Positions 1-10,363 of a stretch of DNA of 64,000 bases are shown piece by piece. A model generated the notes under the pieces. The model did no database searches, was not told where the DNA came from, and worked only from the letters and a program-made list of their open reading frames with translations. Location of the stretch: the NCBI GenBank assembly GCA_013911415.1, contig JACETI010000005.1, positions 1 to 64,000 of the forward strand, read 5' to 3'. Origin of the DNA: Legionella sp. (GTDB lineage: Bacteria > Pseudomonadota > Gammaproteobacteria > Legionellales > Legionellaceae). How positions within the stretch are numbered: position 1 is the first letter of the stretch; each line of letters opens with the position of its first letter. The translations under genes were made by a program, and so were the position numbers.

Positions 1-2
1 CT

Positions 3-3000
3 AGCGGTACGCCGGAGGAAGAAAAGCATAAGCACCCCTACCTCAAGTCCATTGAAAAAATCGTTTCCCATTTTGCAACCTACGGCAATGCACCCAAGAG
101 TGCCGAATATAAAGTGTTTGGTCATACCCCTTTTTCTTATGCGCGTGCGAGCGATAAGCCCCGGTTTATTTTGTTGGTTGGTATTACGAAGCAAAACGAA
201 GCAGCGTTAATCGTGGTCAACATTAATGAGGAACACCATTACAGTAAATACGCGGAAACAAAAACGACCGGTGAAGCCAACGATGCCTTTAATCAGTTTA
301 TTAAACAGCATGCCGAAACCTTGATGGCGCAAGGCATCGAGAAAATAAAAGGACCTGCGAACACCGTTTTACTAGAAAAAGCGTATGCAAAAATGACCGA
401 CCTACCCGTCAATGAGGCCGATACTCCTGTACACCAAGCAAACGATTCTGAATCACGCATCGTCCTTTCTGTCAAACAGCAGCAGGTAATTAACCGCATT
501 CATCTCAACAGCAAAGGGATAACCGTCGTCAATGGCCCGCCAGGTACCGGTAAAACCGTGCTCATCATGGAGAATTGTCTTGAGTTTGCACCGTCTCAAG
601 GACAAGTCGATATCATTCAACCAAGCACCGCTTTGTGTACTGCAACCAGGCAACTGTATGAAAACGTCAGGCCCGTCGATGCAAAGAGTGTCGTCCACTT
701 TAAGACATTTGCAGAGTGGTTACGTCCTTTTTTCCCCGATAAAACCGAGGTCGATTTCACCACCTTTGAAGCCTGGTTGACGAAAACAAACCATCTCAAA
801 ACGTTTGATAAAGAAGACAAGCGTTTCGCCCTTTACAATGAAATGCAAATCGCTGCTGGCTATGTGGAGCCCTCGTTATACCTAAAGACGGGTCAACGAA
901 GCACACGCTTTGAAAAGCAACCCCCCTCTCTTTCTGGTAAACCATTGCACACCCACAAAGACAAGGCATCGGACAACACGACAGCATCGCGTCAGACCGT
1001 TTTAGCCATTCTCAACGATTATCTCGAGGTGTTAGGTGAGACCCAGGTAGATTTTAACCTCTGTGAACCCCTCTTTCCCGAAGGCGCGTTTTCCAAGCAT
1101 CTCTTTATAGGCGTGGATGAGTGCCAAGCAGCGCCGCCGGTGATGCTCAAAGCCATCTTAAAAATAACCGACTGTGTCCGGGTCATGGCCGGCGATGAGA
1201 ATCAATCCAAAGGTCAGAACGCCTCGATTTCTTTTGTCCCTGCGTTGAAAGATAACCATTATTTATTAACCGAACAGCCCTTAGCGATTGAAACCCTTGA
1301 TAAAAGCTATCGCAACCCACAAGTGGTGATCGACTTCGCACAGATTTTTTTAGATTTAAAACTCAGTATCGATCACGGCAGACAGAGTAGAGAGCAGTAC
1401 ACGACCTATCAGGCCAATGCAGAAAACCGCCCGGGTCAGTTGACCGTGACCGATACACTCGCTTTTGAAAACCTGCCCTTTGACACGGCGGTTATCGTGC
1501 ATGATCAAACAACCAAGGACCTCCTGCATAAAGCCCATCCTACCTTATTTGTGCTGGCAGCCAATGAAGCCGAGGGATTGGAATTTGAACATGTGATACT
1601 TTATCATTTATTGGAAGATCCCAACCTCAGCGCGACCGAACAACACCTTAAATCCTTTTATAACAACGCGACAAAAACAGTGGCGTTGTCGATAGACGTC
1701 CACCCGCTTCATCAAACCAAAGAGAAAGCAGCACCGATTCAAAATAGCCTAAAAACGCAAGGTTTAAAGCAGTTATTTCTCGCAGCGACGCGAAGTAAAG
1801 ACGGCGTCACCCTTGTTCTAAACCCCCAGCCAGCAAACCCAATATTAAATCAATGGGTAAAAGAGCGCGTAGCAGCGATTATCTCTCCCGACAACGCGGT
1901 TGCCACCGCCCATGATAATGTCGATGACAAGCAAAACGAATCCTCGAAAGAACGGGAAGAATCGAAAGAAAATGATCGTAGGGAGGAACCCTCGGTCAAA
2001 ACAAAAAGGGTTGAACCCCCCGTTAATAGCGCGGAAAGAAAAGCCTTGATCGAACAAAAGATAACGACGTTGATCCGGCAGCATCAATTCACCTTCGCTG
2101 AAAATTATGTGCTCGCGAATCGTCAGTGGTGTGAAGGCTTCGATATGCAGGTCTTTGTGGAAGCATTGCTCAAAAAAACAACCGATAAAGAACTGCCTCT
2201 CATCTGGGCGCTCAGAGGTTTACTGCGTCACTTGCAAGGTGATCACAACGATCAACAAGCGCTGCTGAAAATGAGTGAAGAAAGTCAATACGAAGCTCTG
2301 TTTATCCGCATCGTGAAACTGGCACAAAACAATGAGACTGCGTTACCTACCCTGCTTTATTTAATCCAACAGGCGAACCCCTGCCGTTTAACCCTCGATA
2401 CGATTCAAATAGCGGTGGGCAAAAAAAAGAAAAGTGCCCTCGAATATATCGTTAATCTAATAAAAAATTATGCTAACAAGCAGAATGAACATATCCAGCA
2501 ATTAGCGATTGAAATGGATGCCTGGCAGAAAAAAAAGAAGACGCTAACGAGCAAAAACCCCAAGGAAACAGCTCTCAAAGAAACCGCTGTCAAAACGTCT
2601 CATCAGCCTCAGTATCTCCCTGCCTCAGAAATACAATCCGAGAAAGGAAAGAAACGTCAACAATTTATCGAAGCATTTTTAAAATTATCCGATGCCGTGT
2701 TGATTAAAGCCAATTTAGACAATCTTTATGTCAATAAGCATTTCACCCACATCATGTTTGAAACACCTCTACAGGGAAAAATGCTCATCGAACACCTGTT
2801 GATAAACGCTCAATTACGCGAGATTTTTATAAACTGGGCCTGTGAGCGGGATAAACAAGGACTCGATCTCACCGCCTTTTATGTCGGTATGCAAGAAAGA
2901 CCACTGCTTTTTAAAACCTATTTTAAAGACGACACCTTACAGCAAGATATCGGTCTGTTATTTTTACTGGGGTTACGCCATTTAGAGGATACGTCACTTT

Positions 3001-6000
3001 TAATTGAGTTAGAGCACCCAAGGGAATTGATGGCTTTCTTTATAGCACAGCTCGGGTCCCAGGTTTTTTCTAAAACAAATGACTCCTTATTGCTAAGGCT
3101 GGTAGACAAGCCCCTGTTTTTAGCACTCATTGAGAAAATGCGAAACCAACTGATTTCTCCGGAATCGCTGATGGCGGTTAGGCCTCGAGACAACATGTCT
3201 GCCCTTTATTTCTTAAGTGTATTCAAACAAAGACAAGCACTCTTTCTAAAGATCGTCAATGCCGATGAAAAATTGCTGGCGTCGATTCCTCTCGAAGTCT
3301 GGTGTGCGCCGAATAAAGACAATACTTCTGCCTTGTACGGCTTAGCAGGACAGCCCGATGGTCGCGTTATTTTAGAAAAATTGCTGACCTCACAAGAAGG
3401 ATTACAATGGCTGCATTCGCCGCTTTTTATCGAAGCACTTTGTAAGCTCCAACCGGATGGCAGCTCTGCGCTGTATTGGATTGCAGCAAATAGCGATGGA
3501 CGCCGATGGTTATATCAGTTACTAACAGAAAGTAAGCCATTGTGCGCTTTAATCCCTCTTAAAACATTAGGCGCTGTGAGCAAGCTTCATGGTCTGTCTA
3601 TCGTTTACTTCCTGTCAGGTAGCTTAGATGGGCAACTGTCGTTATGTGAGATATCAAAAGCGAATGACAAACTTACTTCCATACCTCTAGAAACGTGGTG
3701 TTTGCCTTATAAAAAAAACAACATGTCTGCCATTCATTGCTTAGCCATCGGTAGTGACGAGGGACGGGACCTCCTTAGAGATCTATTGGCCGCTAATAAA
3801 GCATCATTTACTTCACTTATTATTGAAACGCTGTATGCACCATCACAACCGAGAAACATATCGGCTCTAAATGGGCTAGCTTGCTCAAATAACGGCCAAA
3901 GCTTGCTGCTTGAATTATTAACCACGCATGAACCGTTATATTCTCCCCTCTTTATCCAAGCCTTGTGTCGGCTTTCCAGCGACGCGAACCAATCACCGCT
4001 TTATTGGCTCGCACGAGAGCCAAATGGCGTCAAAGTTTTAGAAATGCTATTAAATATGAATGAAACGTTGTTCTTCTCGATCCCTATTGAGGCCTGGTGC
4101 CAACGTGCTAAAGATGACAACGGATCGGCGTTTCATTATCTTGTATCATTGACCAAGGGAGAAGAACTCTTAAGAAAAATAATAACAGTCAATGAGGCGT
4201 TTTTCTTATCCATTCCCAATGAAGCGTGGTTTGCCACTTGCACAAACGATGATGTACCGGCAATTTATTATTTGCCAGGTAATCGTTCTGATGGACAAGT
4301 GATGTTTGAAAAGTTACTCACGAAGAATCAAGAAATTGCCTCGCTAATAACGATTGAAACATTACGTGCTACGACTAAATCAAGAGGTCTCTCGATGTTT
4401 TATTGGCTATCAGATAATGAGAGTAGCCAAAAGTTGTTACATTTATTAGTGGAATCCAATCCAGCGCTTCTCTCTTCAATAGATGTTAGCCTGTTGTGCA
4501 CGCGCGCTAAAGACGACCAAACGTCTCCTCTTTATAACTTAGCATCAACCGCAAGCGGGAGGCAATTTTTAGATAAATTATTTACGGTTAATGAGAAGCT
4601 TCTTTCCTTAATACCGCATGAAGAGCTTTGGGCTCTTTATGATAAGAATAATGATTCGGTACTCAGTTGGGTGTTATCACACCCTGACGACCGTGAATTA
4701 TTAGCAAAATTCTTGGCGGTAAAGAAGGATTTATTTTCCAGGATTCCCCAAGGGATATGGTTTGCTCCCAGCAAAGACGACAAGACGACCTTATTTTATT
4801 GGCTAGCAAGGAATAAAAGTTCAAGAGATCTGTTAAATCAATTTGTTCTCGAAAAAAGACAATTTCTTTCTTGGGTGCCTACTGAGGCACTCTGTGATAT
4901 CAACGAAACCTATAATATTTGTATACTTTATGTGCTTGCATCATCGATCAATGGACGACAATTCTTACAAGAATTATTTACGGCTAATGAGGAATTGCTT
5001 TCAACGATACCCGAAAAATCACTTTATAGGAGCTTTGGGACTGACAATGTTTCTACATTTTATTGGCTGCTAAAAAGTGACAGTGGTATACAATTATTAC
5101 AAAGGATATTGAATGCCAATAAGGCATTACTTTCTTTGATACCGGCGGAAACTCTCTATGCACGTCATTCAAGCGATAACACTTGTGCGTTTTATTGGCT
5201 ACTAAGCAGCGACCTAAGACATCAATGGTTAGTAGAAATATTGACGGCCAATGAAGAATTGCTTTCGCTGATACCTGCAGAAACGCTCTATGCACTTAAC
5301 ACAGAGGATAACTCCTCTATTTTATTTAAGTTATCAGCAAAACAGCCTCAAATAGGATGGTTACAAAAAATATTTAACGCGAATAAAAAATTGTATGCTT
5401 TGATGCCCGAGGAAAGCTTGTGTGGATTAACTCCCTATAATCAGTCAAGCGCTATTTATTGGTTGGCAGGTAATGACGGAGGCCGAGAAACATTAAATGC
5501 GTTAGCAATGGAGAATGAAACGATACTTTCATCAATTCCTATTAAAACACTGTGCTCACCTCAAAAAATGTCTACTCTTTATTACCTAGCAGGTAATGTA
5601 CAACAGAACTACTTCTTTTTAGAAAAATTACTCGATAAGAATCCGGCACTCGTATCCTCCGACTTTATAGAAGCTTTAAGTGTTAGACATCCGCCCACTA
5701 ATCAATCAGGGCTTTATTGGCTATCAAAGTTAAAAAAAGGAGTAGAGTTTTTAGAAAAATTATTTAACAAAAATCCAAAACTGTTTTCATTCGTCCCCGA
5801 GGATACCTGGAATGCAGTGGAAGCTAATGACAACGGTTCAATATGGTATTGGTTGGCAGCGACGAGCTATGGGCAAACGTTCTTACCAAAATTGATATTC
5901 GAGAATCCACAACTCATCTTTTTAATATCACTTGATGTCTTGTGTGCACGCGTTTGCCCCAATAATTATTCTTTATTTTTTTGGTTGGCATCCACAAAAT

Positions 6001-7079
6001 ATGGGCTTGAACTTTTAGAAAAAATACTATCAAACACAGGCCAGTTACTCTCGCCTGCGCATATTGAAACATTATGTACAGTTAATAAAAAGGACAATAC
6101 CTCGGTATTTTCTGCTCTCGCATCTTCGCAAAAAGGCAGAATACTGTTAGAAAAAATCATGGCTGAGAATAAGGATTTACTCTTCTCAATTCCAATCGAA
6201 ACTTGGTGTTCGGTGAATAAAAATCAAGGTAATCCGGCGATTTATGAGTTGGCTTCCACAGATGGGCGGGTGTTTCTAGAAAAATTAATGCCTTCAAACA
6301 TCGCTTTATCGGTAAGTTTAAAGCAGCAGATAACCACACTGATGGAAGAGGCCGAGGATCAGCTGCTCAAAGCTAAGTATCGAGCTTTACTTTGGGTTCT
6401 TAAAGAAATTAATAATGAACTCACTATTGATGAAATACCGCTTGAGGAGAATGAAAATTCTATAAAAAATACACTCGATCATTGTGCCAGAATTGGATTT
6501 AAGAATACATTGCAATTATTACTGCAGAGCAGCGATAAAGCACAACCTATTACTGACAACTGTAAATCGTCCTTACTTTGTACTGCAGTTGCAAATAATC
6601 AAAGAACAATTGTTGATTTTTTTCTAGAACAAAAAGTTGACGTTAACTGCTTAGAGAAAGATGGTGCAACCCCGCTTCTGATCGCGCTCCAAAATGGTCA
6701 TGAAAAACTCGTTGAGTTATTGTTAAATCATGGAGCAGATCCGACGATTCCCATTGAATTAACGGAAAGCGCATTTCTAGATTTTGGTCGTGACAAGACG
6801 GAATTTATTCACAAAAACATTGCAGAATATATTTCAGAGCATAAGAATTCAAACAGTCAGAGTGAAGGTAAAATAAGGTTATTACCTTACCATCTAGCGC
6901 TGATTATGGGTAATCAACAGATTGCGCATCGGCTTAATTCCTTCAAACAAAACAATTCCTCCGTAAATCAAAGCTATTCTTCAATTTTCTCATTGCGGAA
7001 TGTGGCGAATAAAGAGGTAGATGAGCCTCACATACATAATAATGCTTCAGCTACATCAAGCAGGCTTAATCCGGGTTAA
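3..7079 (+). CDS. SF1 helicase fused to 24 tandem 44-residue repeats and ankyrin repeats (5' end outside window)
   Basis: The frame is open from the first base, so the true start lies upstream; the GTG at 114 is not needed as a start. Superfamily 1 helicase motifs are seen in order: Walker A GPPGTGKT (534-557), Walker B DECQ (near 1116), SYRNPQ (near 1302), EAEGLEFE (near 1569) and LAATRSKD (near 1782). The stretch before the helicase (FSYARASDKPRFILLVGI, then a HHYSKY end) resembles a RelE/ParE-type fold; that is inference. A charged Lys/Glu linker near 1920-2050 leads to an unassigned helical part, then the repeat array at 3156-6320, then ankyrin-like repeats at about 6460-6760 (DGATPLLIALQNGHEKLVEL). 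The helicase part is clearly paralogous to the gene at 20428-26031. Role unknown; a translocated effector or a nucleic-acid-acting defence protein are both possible. No signal peptide can be judged. Confidence 0.88.
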   Translation, partial: SGTPEEEKHKHPYLKSIEKIVSHFATYGNAPKSAEYKVFGHTPFSYARASDKPRFILLVGITKQNEAALIVVNINEEHHYSKYAETKTTGEANDAFNQFIKQHAETLMAQGIEKIKGPANTVLLEKAYAKMTDLPVNEADTPVHQANDSESRIVLSVKQQQVINRIHLNSKGITVVNGPPGTGKTVLIMENCLEFAPSQGQVDIIQPSTALCTATRQLYENVRPVDAKSVVHFKTFAEWLRPFFPDKTEVDFTTFEAWLTKTNHLKTFDKEDKRFALYNEMQIAAGYVEPSLYLKTGQRSTRFEKQPPSLSGKPLHTHKDKASDNTTASRQTVLAILNDYLEVLGETQVDFNLCEPLFPEGAFSKHLFIGVDECQAAPPVMLKAILKITDCVRVMAGDENQSKGQNASISFVPALKDNHYLLTEQPLAIETLDKSYRNPQVVIDFAQIFLDLKLSIDHGRQSREQYTTYQANAENRPGQLTVTDTLAFENLPFDTAVIVHDQTTKDLLHKAHPTLFVLAANEAEGLEFEHVILYHLLEDPNLSATEQHLKSFYNNATKTVALSIDVHPLHQTKEKAAPIQNSLKTQGLKQLFLAATRSKDGVTLVLNPQPANPILNQWVKERVAAIISPDNAVATAHDNVDDKQNESSKEREESKENDRREEPSVKTKRVEPPVNSAERKALIEQKITTLIRQHQFTFAENYVLANRQWCEGFDMQVFVEALLKKTTDKELPLIWALRGLLRHLQGDHNDQQALLKMSEESQYEALFIRIVKLAQNNETALPTLLYLIQQANPCRLTLDTIQIAVGKKKKSALEYIVNLIKNYANKQNEHIQQLAIEMDAWQKKKKTLTSKNPKETALKETAVKTSHQPQYLPASEIQSEKGKKRQQFIEAFLKLSDAVLIKANLDNLYVNKHFTHIMFETPLQGKMLIEHLLINAQLREIFINWACERDKQGLDLTAFYVGMQERPLLFKTYFKDDTLQQDIGLLFLLGLRHLEDTSLLIELEHPRELMAFFIAQLGSQVFSKTNDSLLLRLVDKPLFLALIEKMRNQLISPESLMAVRPRDNMSALYFLSVFKQRQALFLKIVNADEKLLASIPLEVWCAPNKDNTSALYGLAGQPDGRVILEKLLTSQEGLQWLHSPLFIEALCKLQPDGSSALYWIAANSDGRRWLYQLLTESKPLCALIPLKTLGAVSKLHGLSIVYFLSGSLDGQLSLCEISKANDKLTSIPLETWCLPYKKNNMSAIHCLAIGSDEGRDLLRDLLAANKASFTSLIIETLYAPSQPRNISALNGLACSNNGQSLLLELLTTHEPLYSPLFIQALCRLSSDANQSPLYWLAREPNGVKVLEMLLNMNETLFFSIPIEAWCQRAKDDNGSAFHYLVSLTKGEELLRKIITVNEAFFLSIPNEAWFATCTNDDVPAIYYLPGNRSDGQVMFEKLLTKNQEIASLITIETLRATTKSRGLSMFYWLSDNESSQKLLHLLVESNPALLSSIDVSLLCTRAKDDQTSPLYNLASTASGRQFLDKLFTVNEKLLSLIPHEELWALYDKNNDSVLSWVLSHPDDRELLAKFLAVKKDLFSRIPQGIWFAPSKDDKTTLFYWLARNKSSRDLLNQFVLEKRQFLSWVPTEALCDINETYNICILYVLASSINGRQFLQELFTANEELLSTIPEKSLYRSFGTDNVSTFYWLLKSDSGIQLLQRILNANKALLSLIPAETLYARHSSDNTCAFYWLLSSDLRHQWLVEILTANEELLSLIPAETLYALNTEDNSSILFKLSAKQPQIGWLQKIFNANKKLYALMPEESLCGLTPYNQSSAIYWLAGNDGGRETLNALAMENETILSSIPIKTLCSPQKMSTLYYLAGNVQQNYFFLEKLLDKNPALVSSDFIEALSVRHPPTNQSGLYWLSKLKKGVEFLEKLFNKNPKLFSFVPEDTWNAVEANDNGSIWYWLAATSYGQTFLPKLIFENPQLIFLISLDVLCARVCPNNYSLFFWLASTKYGLELLEKILSNTGQLLSPAHIETLCTVNKKDNTSVFSALASSQKGRILLEKIMAENKDLLFSIPIETWCSVNKNQGNPAIYELASTDGRVFLEKLMPSNIALSVSLKQQITTLMEEAEDQLLKAKYRALLWVLKEINNELTIDEIPLEENENSIKNTLDHCARIGFKNTLQLLLQSSDKAQPITDNCKSSLLCTAVANNQRTIVDFFLEQKVDVNCLEKDGATPLLIALQNGHEKLVELLLNHGADPTIPIELTESAFLDFGRDKTEFIHKNIAEYISEHKNSNSQSEGKIRLLPYHLALIMGNQQIAHRLNSFKQNNSSVNQSYSSIFSLRNVANKEVDEPHIHNNASATSSRLNPG
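3156..6320 (+). repeat. 24 tandem coding repeats of about 132 bp (44 residues)
   Basis: Read by eye from the protein, 24 units follow one another without spacers. 3165 bases divided by 132 gives almost exactly 24. The consensus is roughly [PI]xETLCAxxxxDNxSAxYWLAxxxxGRxLLEKLLxANExLLSLI. The most constant positions are the DN/S pair, the YWL core, the LLEKL helix, the AN/EN turn and the SIP/LIP junction. Units differ by several substitutions each, so the array is old rather than a recent expansion. The unit resembles an ankyrin helix-turn-helix with about 11 additional residues, but it does not fit the 33-residue ankyrin pattern. Confidence 0.85.
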
Positions 7080-7702
7080 TTTCGTGGCTTTCTCGAAGGG
7101 ATGAAAAGTAGAAGAAATCTAACACTCTTCTCAAACTAAAAAAATGTACGGTGATGAGCCTGATATTTTGCTTGTTTTTGATTGAATCTTATGTACATCA
7201 AGACTATCGGATGCCCTGAAAATTCGGGCTCTATGGCAGTAGTAACGCAATGCGGGGCTTAGCGGGGCTTACTGCCTGGAAGCCTTATACCCTGATGCGT
7301 ATCGCTTTTTCTGAATTATCACGAATGGAACAATCACTTTTAGCTTCTTTGGTGAAAGGTTTAAGAATAATACTCAAGTGTAACCCTAGTAATGTAATGG
7401 AGGTGCAACAAGCTATGGAGGTACAACAAGCTGCTGTGGAATGTTCCTAACTTGAATTGTCCAAACGGATTGATGAGTCGTTGCGCACCGGTTGATCTAC
7501 ATGTTGTTGATATTTTAAACCAGTCCTATTTAGATATCCATTTTCTTGTCAAAAAGTCTACCCCTAAATCATTAGGAAACTATTAATGCTTTTAAGAAGT
7601 ACTGCACTTAGACAAATAACTTGGATGCTAACAATGAGCTAAGTTCTCTAAAAAAGTATGATCTGAAATACAGATGCTACATTAGCCAGATAAATTCAAA
7701 AA
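7080..7702. other. Non-coding gap with a short 18-bp tandem duplication
   Basis: No convincing gene is seen in these 620 bases. A 66-codon open frame at 7250-7450 has low-complexity content and no family resemblance. Two adjacent 18-base copies of atggaggtgcaacaagct, differing at one base, lie at 7397-7414 and 7415-7432. The region separates the giant helicase gene from a convergent unknown gene and probably holds decayed DNA. Confidence 0.4.
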
Positions 7703-8614
7703 CTAGGGATGATGCCGGGAGTTTTCGGACAGATCATCATAACATTTTTTTATAATAGCCATTTTATCTGATTTGCTAAATTTTCCACTTACATCTACTG
7801 AGTCAACAATAATTTCTTGTAATAAAGGAGTTCCTATTTGCGTAAATGATGAAAAATGGGGAGATGTTTTTAATGCGGTAGCAAAAACACTAGCTGTGTT
7901 GTATAGGTATGCGCGAACGCTTTCTTTCTTAATCCATTCTGAAATTTGTATCTGAATTTCTTTAGAATTTTTTTCTACGATTTCTGGAAGCATCTCTTCA
8001 ATCGCTTTCTGAATTCGAGATAATAAGGGGAGCGATCTTAAATGTAAGATCTGTTCTATGTAGCGCTTTATTTCTGTTTGTCTATTTGTTTTTTCTATTT
8101 CAGAAGTAAGGGCAAATTTTTTGGCTTCTCGGGAACAAGAATAAAGACATTCTACCAAGTGACTAAATGCAATATTTTCCCTGGATTTTATAACCCTCAA
8201 CTGAGCAATCTTATCGTTTTTAAAGTCAATTATTTTTGCAGCTTCTATTAATTCTTTTTTTAACGAAAAGTAATCAAAATAACTTTCTGAGGCCCAGATC
8301 ACTTCTTTTACAGTGATAAATGAATTTTCCACAAGATATTTAATTTCAGGTACGCTTAATAAATTAAAGAAGGGGCCTAAACCAGGTACCTTTCGATCAA
8401 TAATTTCTTGAGAGGTAACTATTCCTTTTTTTATAAGATCATATATCAAAGGGTGTTTTAAGTCATTGATAACTGGCTCAAAACCATGCAAAGCCACAAA
8501 TCCCATGTCGTAGCACCGTCCAGTCATAAGATACTCTTGTTGCTGTAATGTTAATAATCCTTCTGCAATGAGCTTTTCTATTTCCGCATCTTCATCAATT
8601 TCTTTGTAATACAT
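7703..8614 (-). CDS. Hypothetical alpha-helical protein
   Basis: A 303-residue protein that I do not recognise. The first half holds loosely repeated helical units of the form KLIAEGLLTLQQ, DLIKKGIVTSQEIID and YLVENSFITVKEVI, each a Leu/Ile-rich helix, a Gly or Asn turn and a Thr/Ser-x-(Q/E)-E helix cap. This suggests a small solenoid. The second half is rich in Lys/Glu and predicted helical. There is no signal peptide or membrane segment. Converging with the giant helicase gene and lying among unknown genes, it may be a secreted effector, but nothing in the sequence proves that. Confidence 0.6.
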   Translation of the reverse strand: MYYKEIDEDAEIEKLIAEGLLTLQQQEYLMTGRCYDMGFVALHGFEPVINDLKHPLIYDLIKKGIVTSQEIIDRKVPGLGPFFNLLSVPEIKYLVENSFITVKEVIWASESYFDYFSLKKELIEAAKIIDFKNDKIAQLRVIKSRENIAFSHLVECLYSCSREAKKFALTSEIEKTNRQTEIKRYIEQILHLRSLPLLSRIQKAIEEMLPEIVEKNSKEIQIQISEWIKKESVRAYLYNTASVFATALKTSPHFSSFTQIGTPLLQEIIVDSVDVSGKFSKSDKMAIIKKCYDDLSENSRHHP

Positions 8615-8729
8615 AATTCGCCTTCTAATTTATTGTTATTTTTAAGTGGCTTATAATTCTTGCGTCAACTAACTAGGTTTCTTATTGAGCCCAAAATAAT
8701 TTAAGTGTCTTTATCTTCAAATCTAAATA

Positions 8730-8864
8730 ATGTCTTTTCAGCATCACGTTAGATGTAGGATTCAACTTCACGATAGAGTGAGAGTAACACCAGAAGAAAA
8801 AGATCCCAAGGACTTAAAGGATGCACTAAGAAATTCAGAAGATATTTCCAAGCATGATCAATAA
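8730..8864 (+). CDS. Small ORF or gene remnant
   Basis: A 44-codon frame with an ATG start encodes a charged peptide whose second half (RVTPEEKDPKDLKDALRNSE) reads like real protein. No good ribosome binding site precedes it. It may be the 3' remnant of a larger gene or a small gene placed before the 8913 gene. It is not recognised. Confidence 0.25.
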   Translation: MSFQHHVRCRIQLHDRVRVTPEEKDPKDLKDALRNSEDISKHDQ

Positions 8865-8912
8865 TTTAATCATTTTGAATTAAAACTGACAAATTAGACG
8901 AATTAAATTATA

Positions 8913-9431
8913 ATGATATTTTTTTTAATCAATGAAAAAATGCGAAAATTTTCCTCGTTTTTCAATCTAAAAAAATTTATTTTTGTGAGCTATCCTCAAT
9001 TGCCATATTTCATATGGACGCGCTTTTTAAAGGTGCTTGATCGCTCTTCAAATAGCTATTCTTCTCCAATCACAATCAGTGGAAAACAATTTTCTCCTCT
9101 GATGGAAAGATTGTATTATCCACTGGGAAATGATAATAAAACCCACTTTGATCAAAACATTTTGCTTAACAAAATCAAGGAACATCCTGAGCAAAACATT
9201 AAATTTTCATCCCACCTTGGCATGTGCGGTGGTTTAACTCATTATTGGTTTTTATACCATTTATTAGGGCAAGAGGAAAAACCCATACATACACCAGCTC
9301 GAGGACATGATCGCAATATAATCTACAAATTAGATGATATTAATTTTGATGCAATTTCTGAGGAAGACCGCCAGATTATTTCTGATATTGATTCGGACAG
9401 AAAAAATATTTATTTTACACTGCGCAACTGA
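8913..9431 (+). CDS. Hypothetical protein with a YopT-like Cys motif, possibly truncated
   Basis: A 172-residue product; an ATG at 8940 is an alternative start and neither has a strong ribosome binding site. Around residues 104-120 it carries SSHLGMCGGLTHYWFLYHLL. A G-x-C-x-G-L run entering a hydrophobic helix resembles the Cys motif of YopT/C58-type cysteine proteases. The later His and Asp motifs expected of that family are not evident and the protein ends soon after, so the gene may be cut short. This is a motif-level guess only. AT content is high and codon use looks foreign. Confidence 0.5.
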   Translation: MIFFLINEKMRKFSSFFNLKKFIFVSYPQLPYFIWTRFLKVLDRSSNSYSSPITISGKQFSPLMERLYYPLGNDNKTHFDQNILLNKIKEHPEQNIKFSSHLGMCGGLTHYWFLYHLLGQEEKPIHTPARGHDRNIIYKLDDINFDAISEEDRQIISDIDSDRKNIYFTLRN

Positions 9432-9592
9432 ATATAGGAGAAAATCGTTGAATAAATAAACCCATGAGAAGTCAACTAAGTCACGTTGATGATCTGACGC
9501 ATTCGAGCACGGCTGCTTTAATAATCAAACAGCTTCAATCAATTTGAGATATTATGTCACCACCATGCCTATAAACCTTTTAGATCTGCAAG

Positions 9593-9904
9593 CTATAACA
9601 ATTCAAACGCATGAGCACGCATAATAATTTTTTCTTGTTGAAACCGTTTCTCTAACAGCATTCGATACTCGGCCCACTCAGTTCTCGATAAATCCTTAAC
9701 CATAATCTCCAAAACGATTAATTCATCCACCACGGTCCCTGTCTGCTGCTCAGGTTTCCAAAACCCTTTAGCCGGGGAACGGATATAGGCGGTTAATCCT
9801 CCAAGTTTTTGTATTAATTCTTCGGAAGTTTGTTCAAAAAGCGTGTCTGATAATTTATTGCCTTGTGAATCAAAGAGTGGTAAAAATATTTCAACTAAAT
9901 GCAT
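9593..9904 (-). CDS. Conserved hypothetical protein (MHLVEI family)
   Basis: About 103 residues starting at MHLVEIFLPLFD; an ATG ten codons upstream (9934) is in frame but the family-like start is 9904. The pattern of an N-terminal beta strand, LFDSQGNKL, a GGLTAYIRSPAKG segment, a V-V-D-E-L-I-V-L-E strand and a C-terminal EKRFQQEKIIMRAHA helix matches a small conserved hypothetical family that I recall in proteobacteria. Function is unknown; the alternation suggests a ferredoxin-like alpha/beta fold. No membrane or export signals are present. It lies next to stress-type genes. Confidence 0.65.
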   Translation of the reverse strand: MHLVEIFLPLFDSQGNKLSDTLFEQTSEELIQKLGGLTAYIRSPAKGFWKPEQQTGTVVDELIVLEIMVKDLSRTEWAEYRMLLEKRFQQEKIIMRAHAFELL

Positions 9905-10039
9905 ATTGCTCTCAAATTTCATTAACAAAAACATTATTGAATATTATCGGTTAAACGCTTGCAGAATCAATCACTTAAAGAATAATTTACATTTGTTTCC
10001 CTCATAAAGCGAGTTTTACCACCGGTAACATTCCCTTTA

Positions 10040-10294
10040 TTGGGCATTAAAAAAATAGGGATACATTTAAAAGCCCCGATTTCCCTTGTAAAAAAAATCA
10101 CGACCGACTTAGAAAGCCTAAAACCGCACCGGCTGACGAAAACGTACAGGGCATCGCCCTACGACGAGATTGATAATTTTTTAGAAGGTAAAACCGTATC
10201 CGAAGATGCTGTTAATCCAACACTCACTGCATTTAACAAAAGTCGGCATAAATGTCTATCACCCATAGGACCGGTGGATCAGGATAGAATCTAA
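10040..10294 (+). pseudogene. Fragmentary ORF, probably a gene remnant
   Basis: The frame stays open upstream to 9986 but offers only a TTG start at 10040 with no ribosome binding site. The product (GIKKIGIHLKAPISLVKKI, later SPYDEIDNFLEGK and CLSPIGPVDQD) has natural amino-acid composition but resembles no family I can name. The lack of a start signal and the setting among decayed genes argue for a remnant. Confidence 0.3.
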
Positions 10295-10363
10295 ATTTTT
10301 AATGCTTTGTCTCTATGGTTCAGACCTCGTCACTATTGTGAAAGGCCTGAACACGCTAAAGTA

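Noticed and set aside
3156-6320. CRISPR array or recent DNA satellite
   Set aside because: The repeats are conserved only at the protein level, have no spacers and stay in one open frame.
7250-7450. A 66-codon gene in the gap after the giant helicase
   Set aside because: Composition looks non-coding, its C-terminal part is an 18-base tandem duplication, and there is no ribosome binding site or family resemblance.
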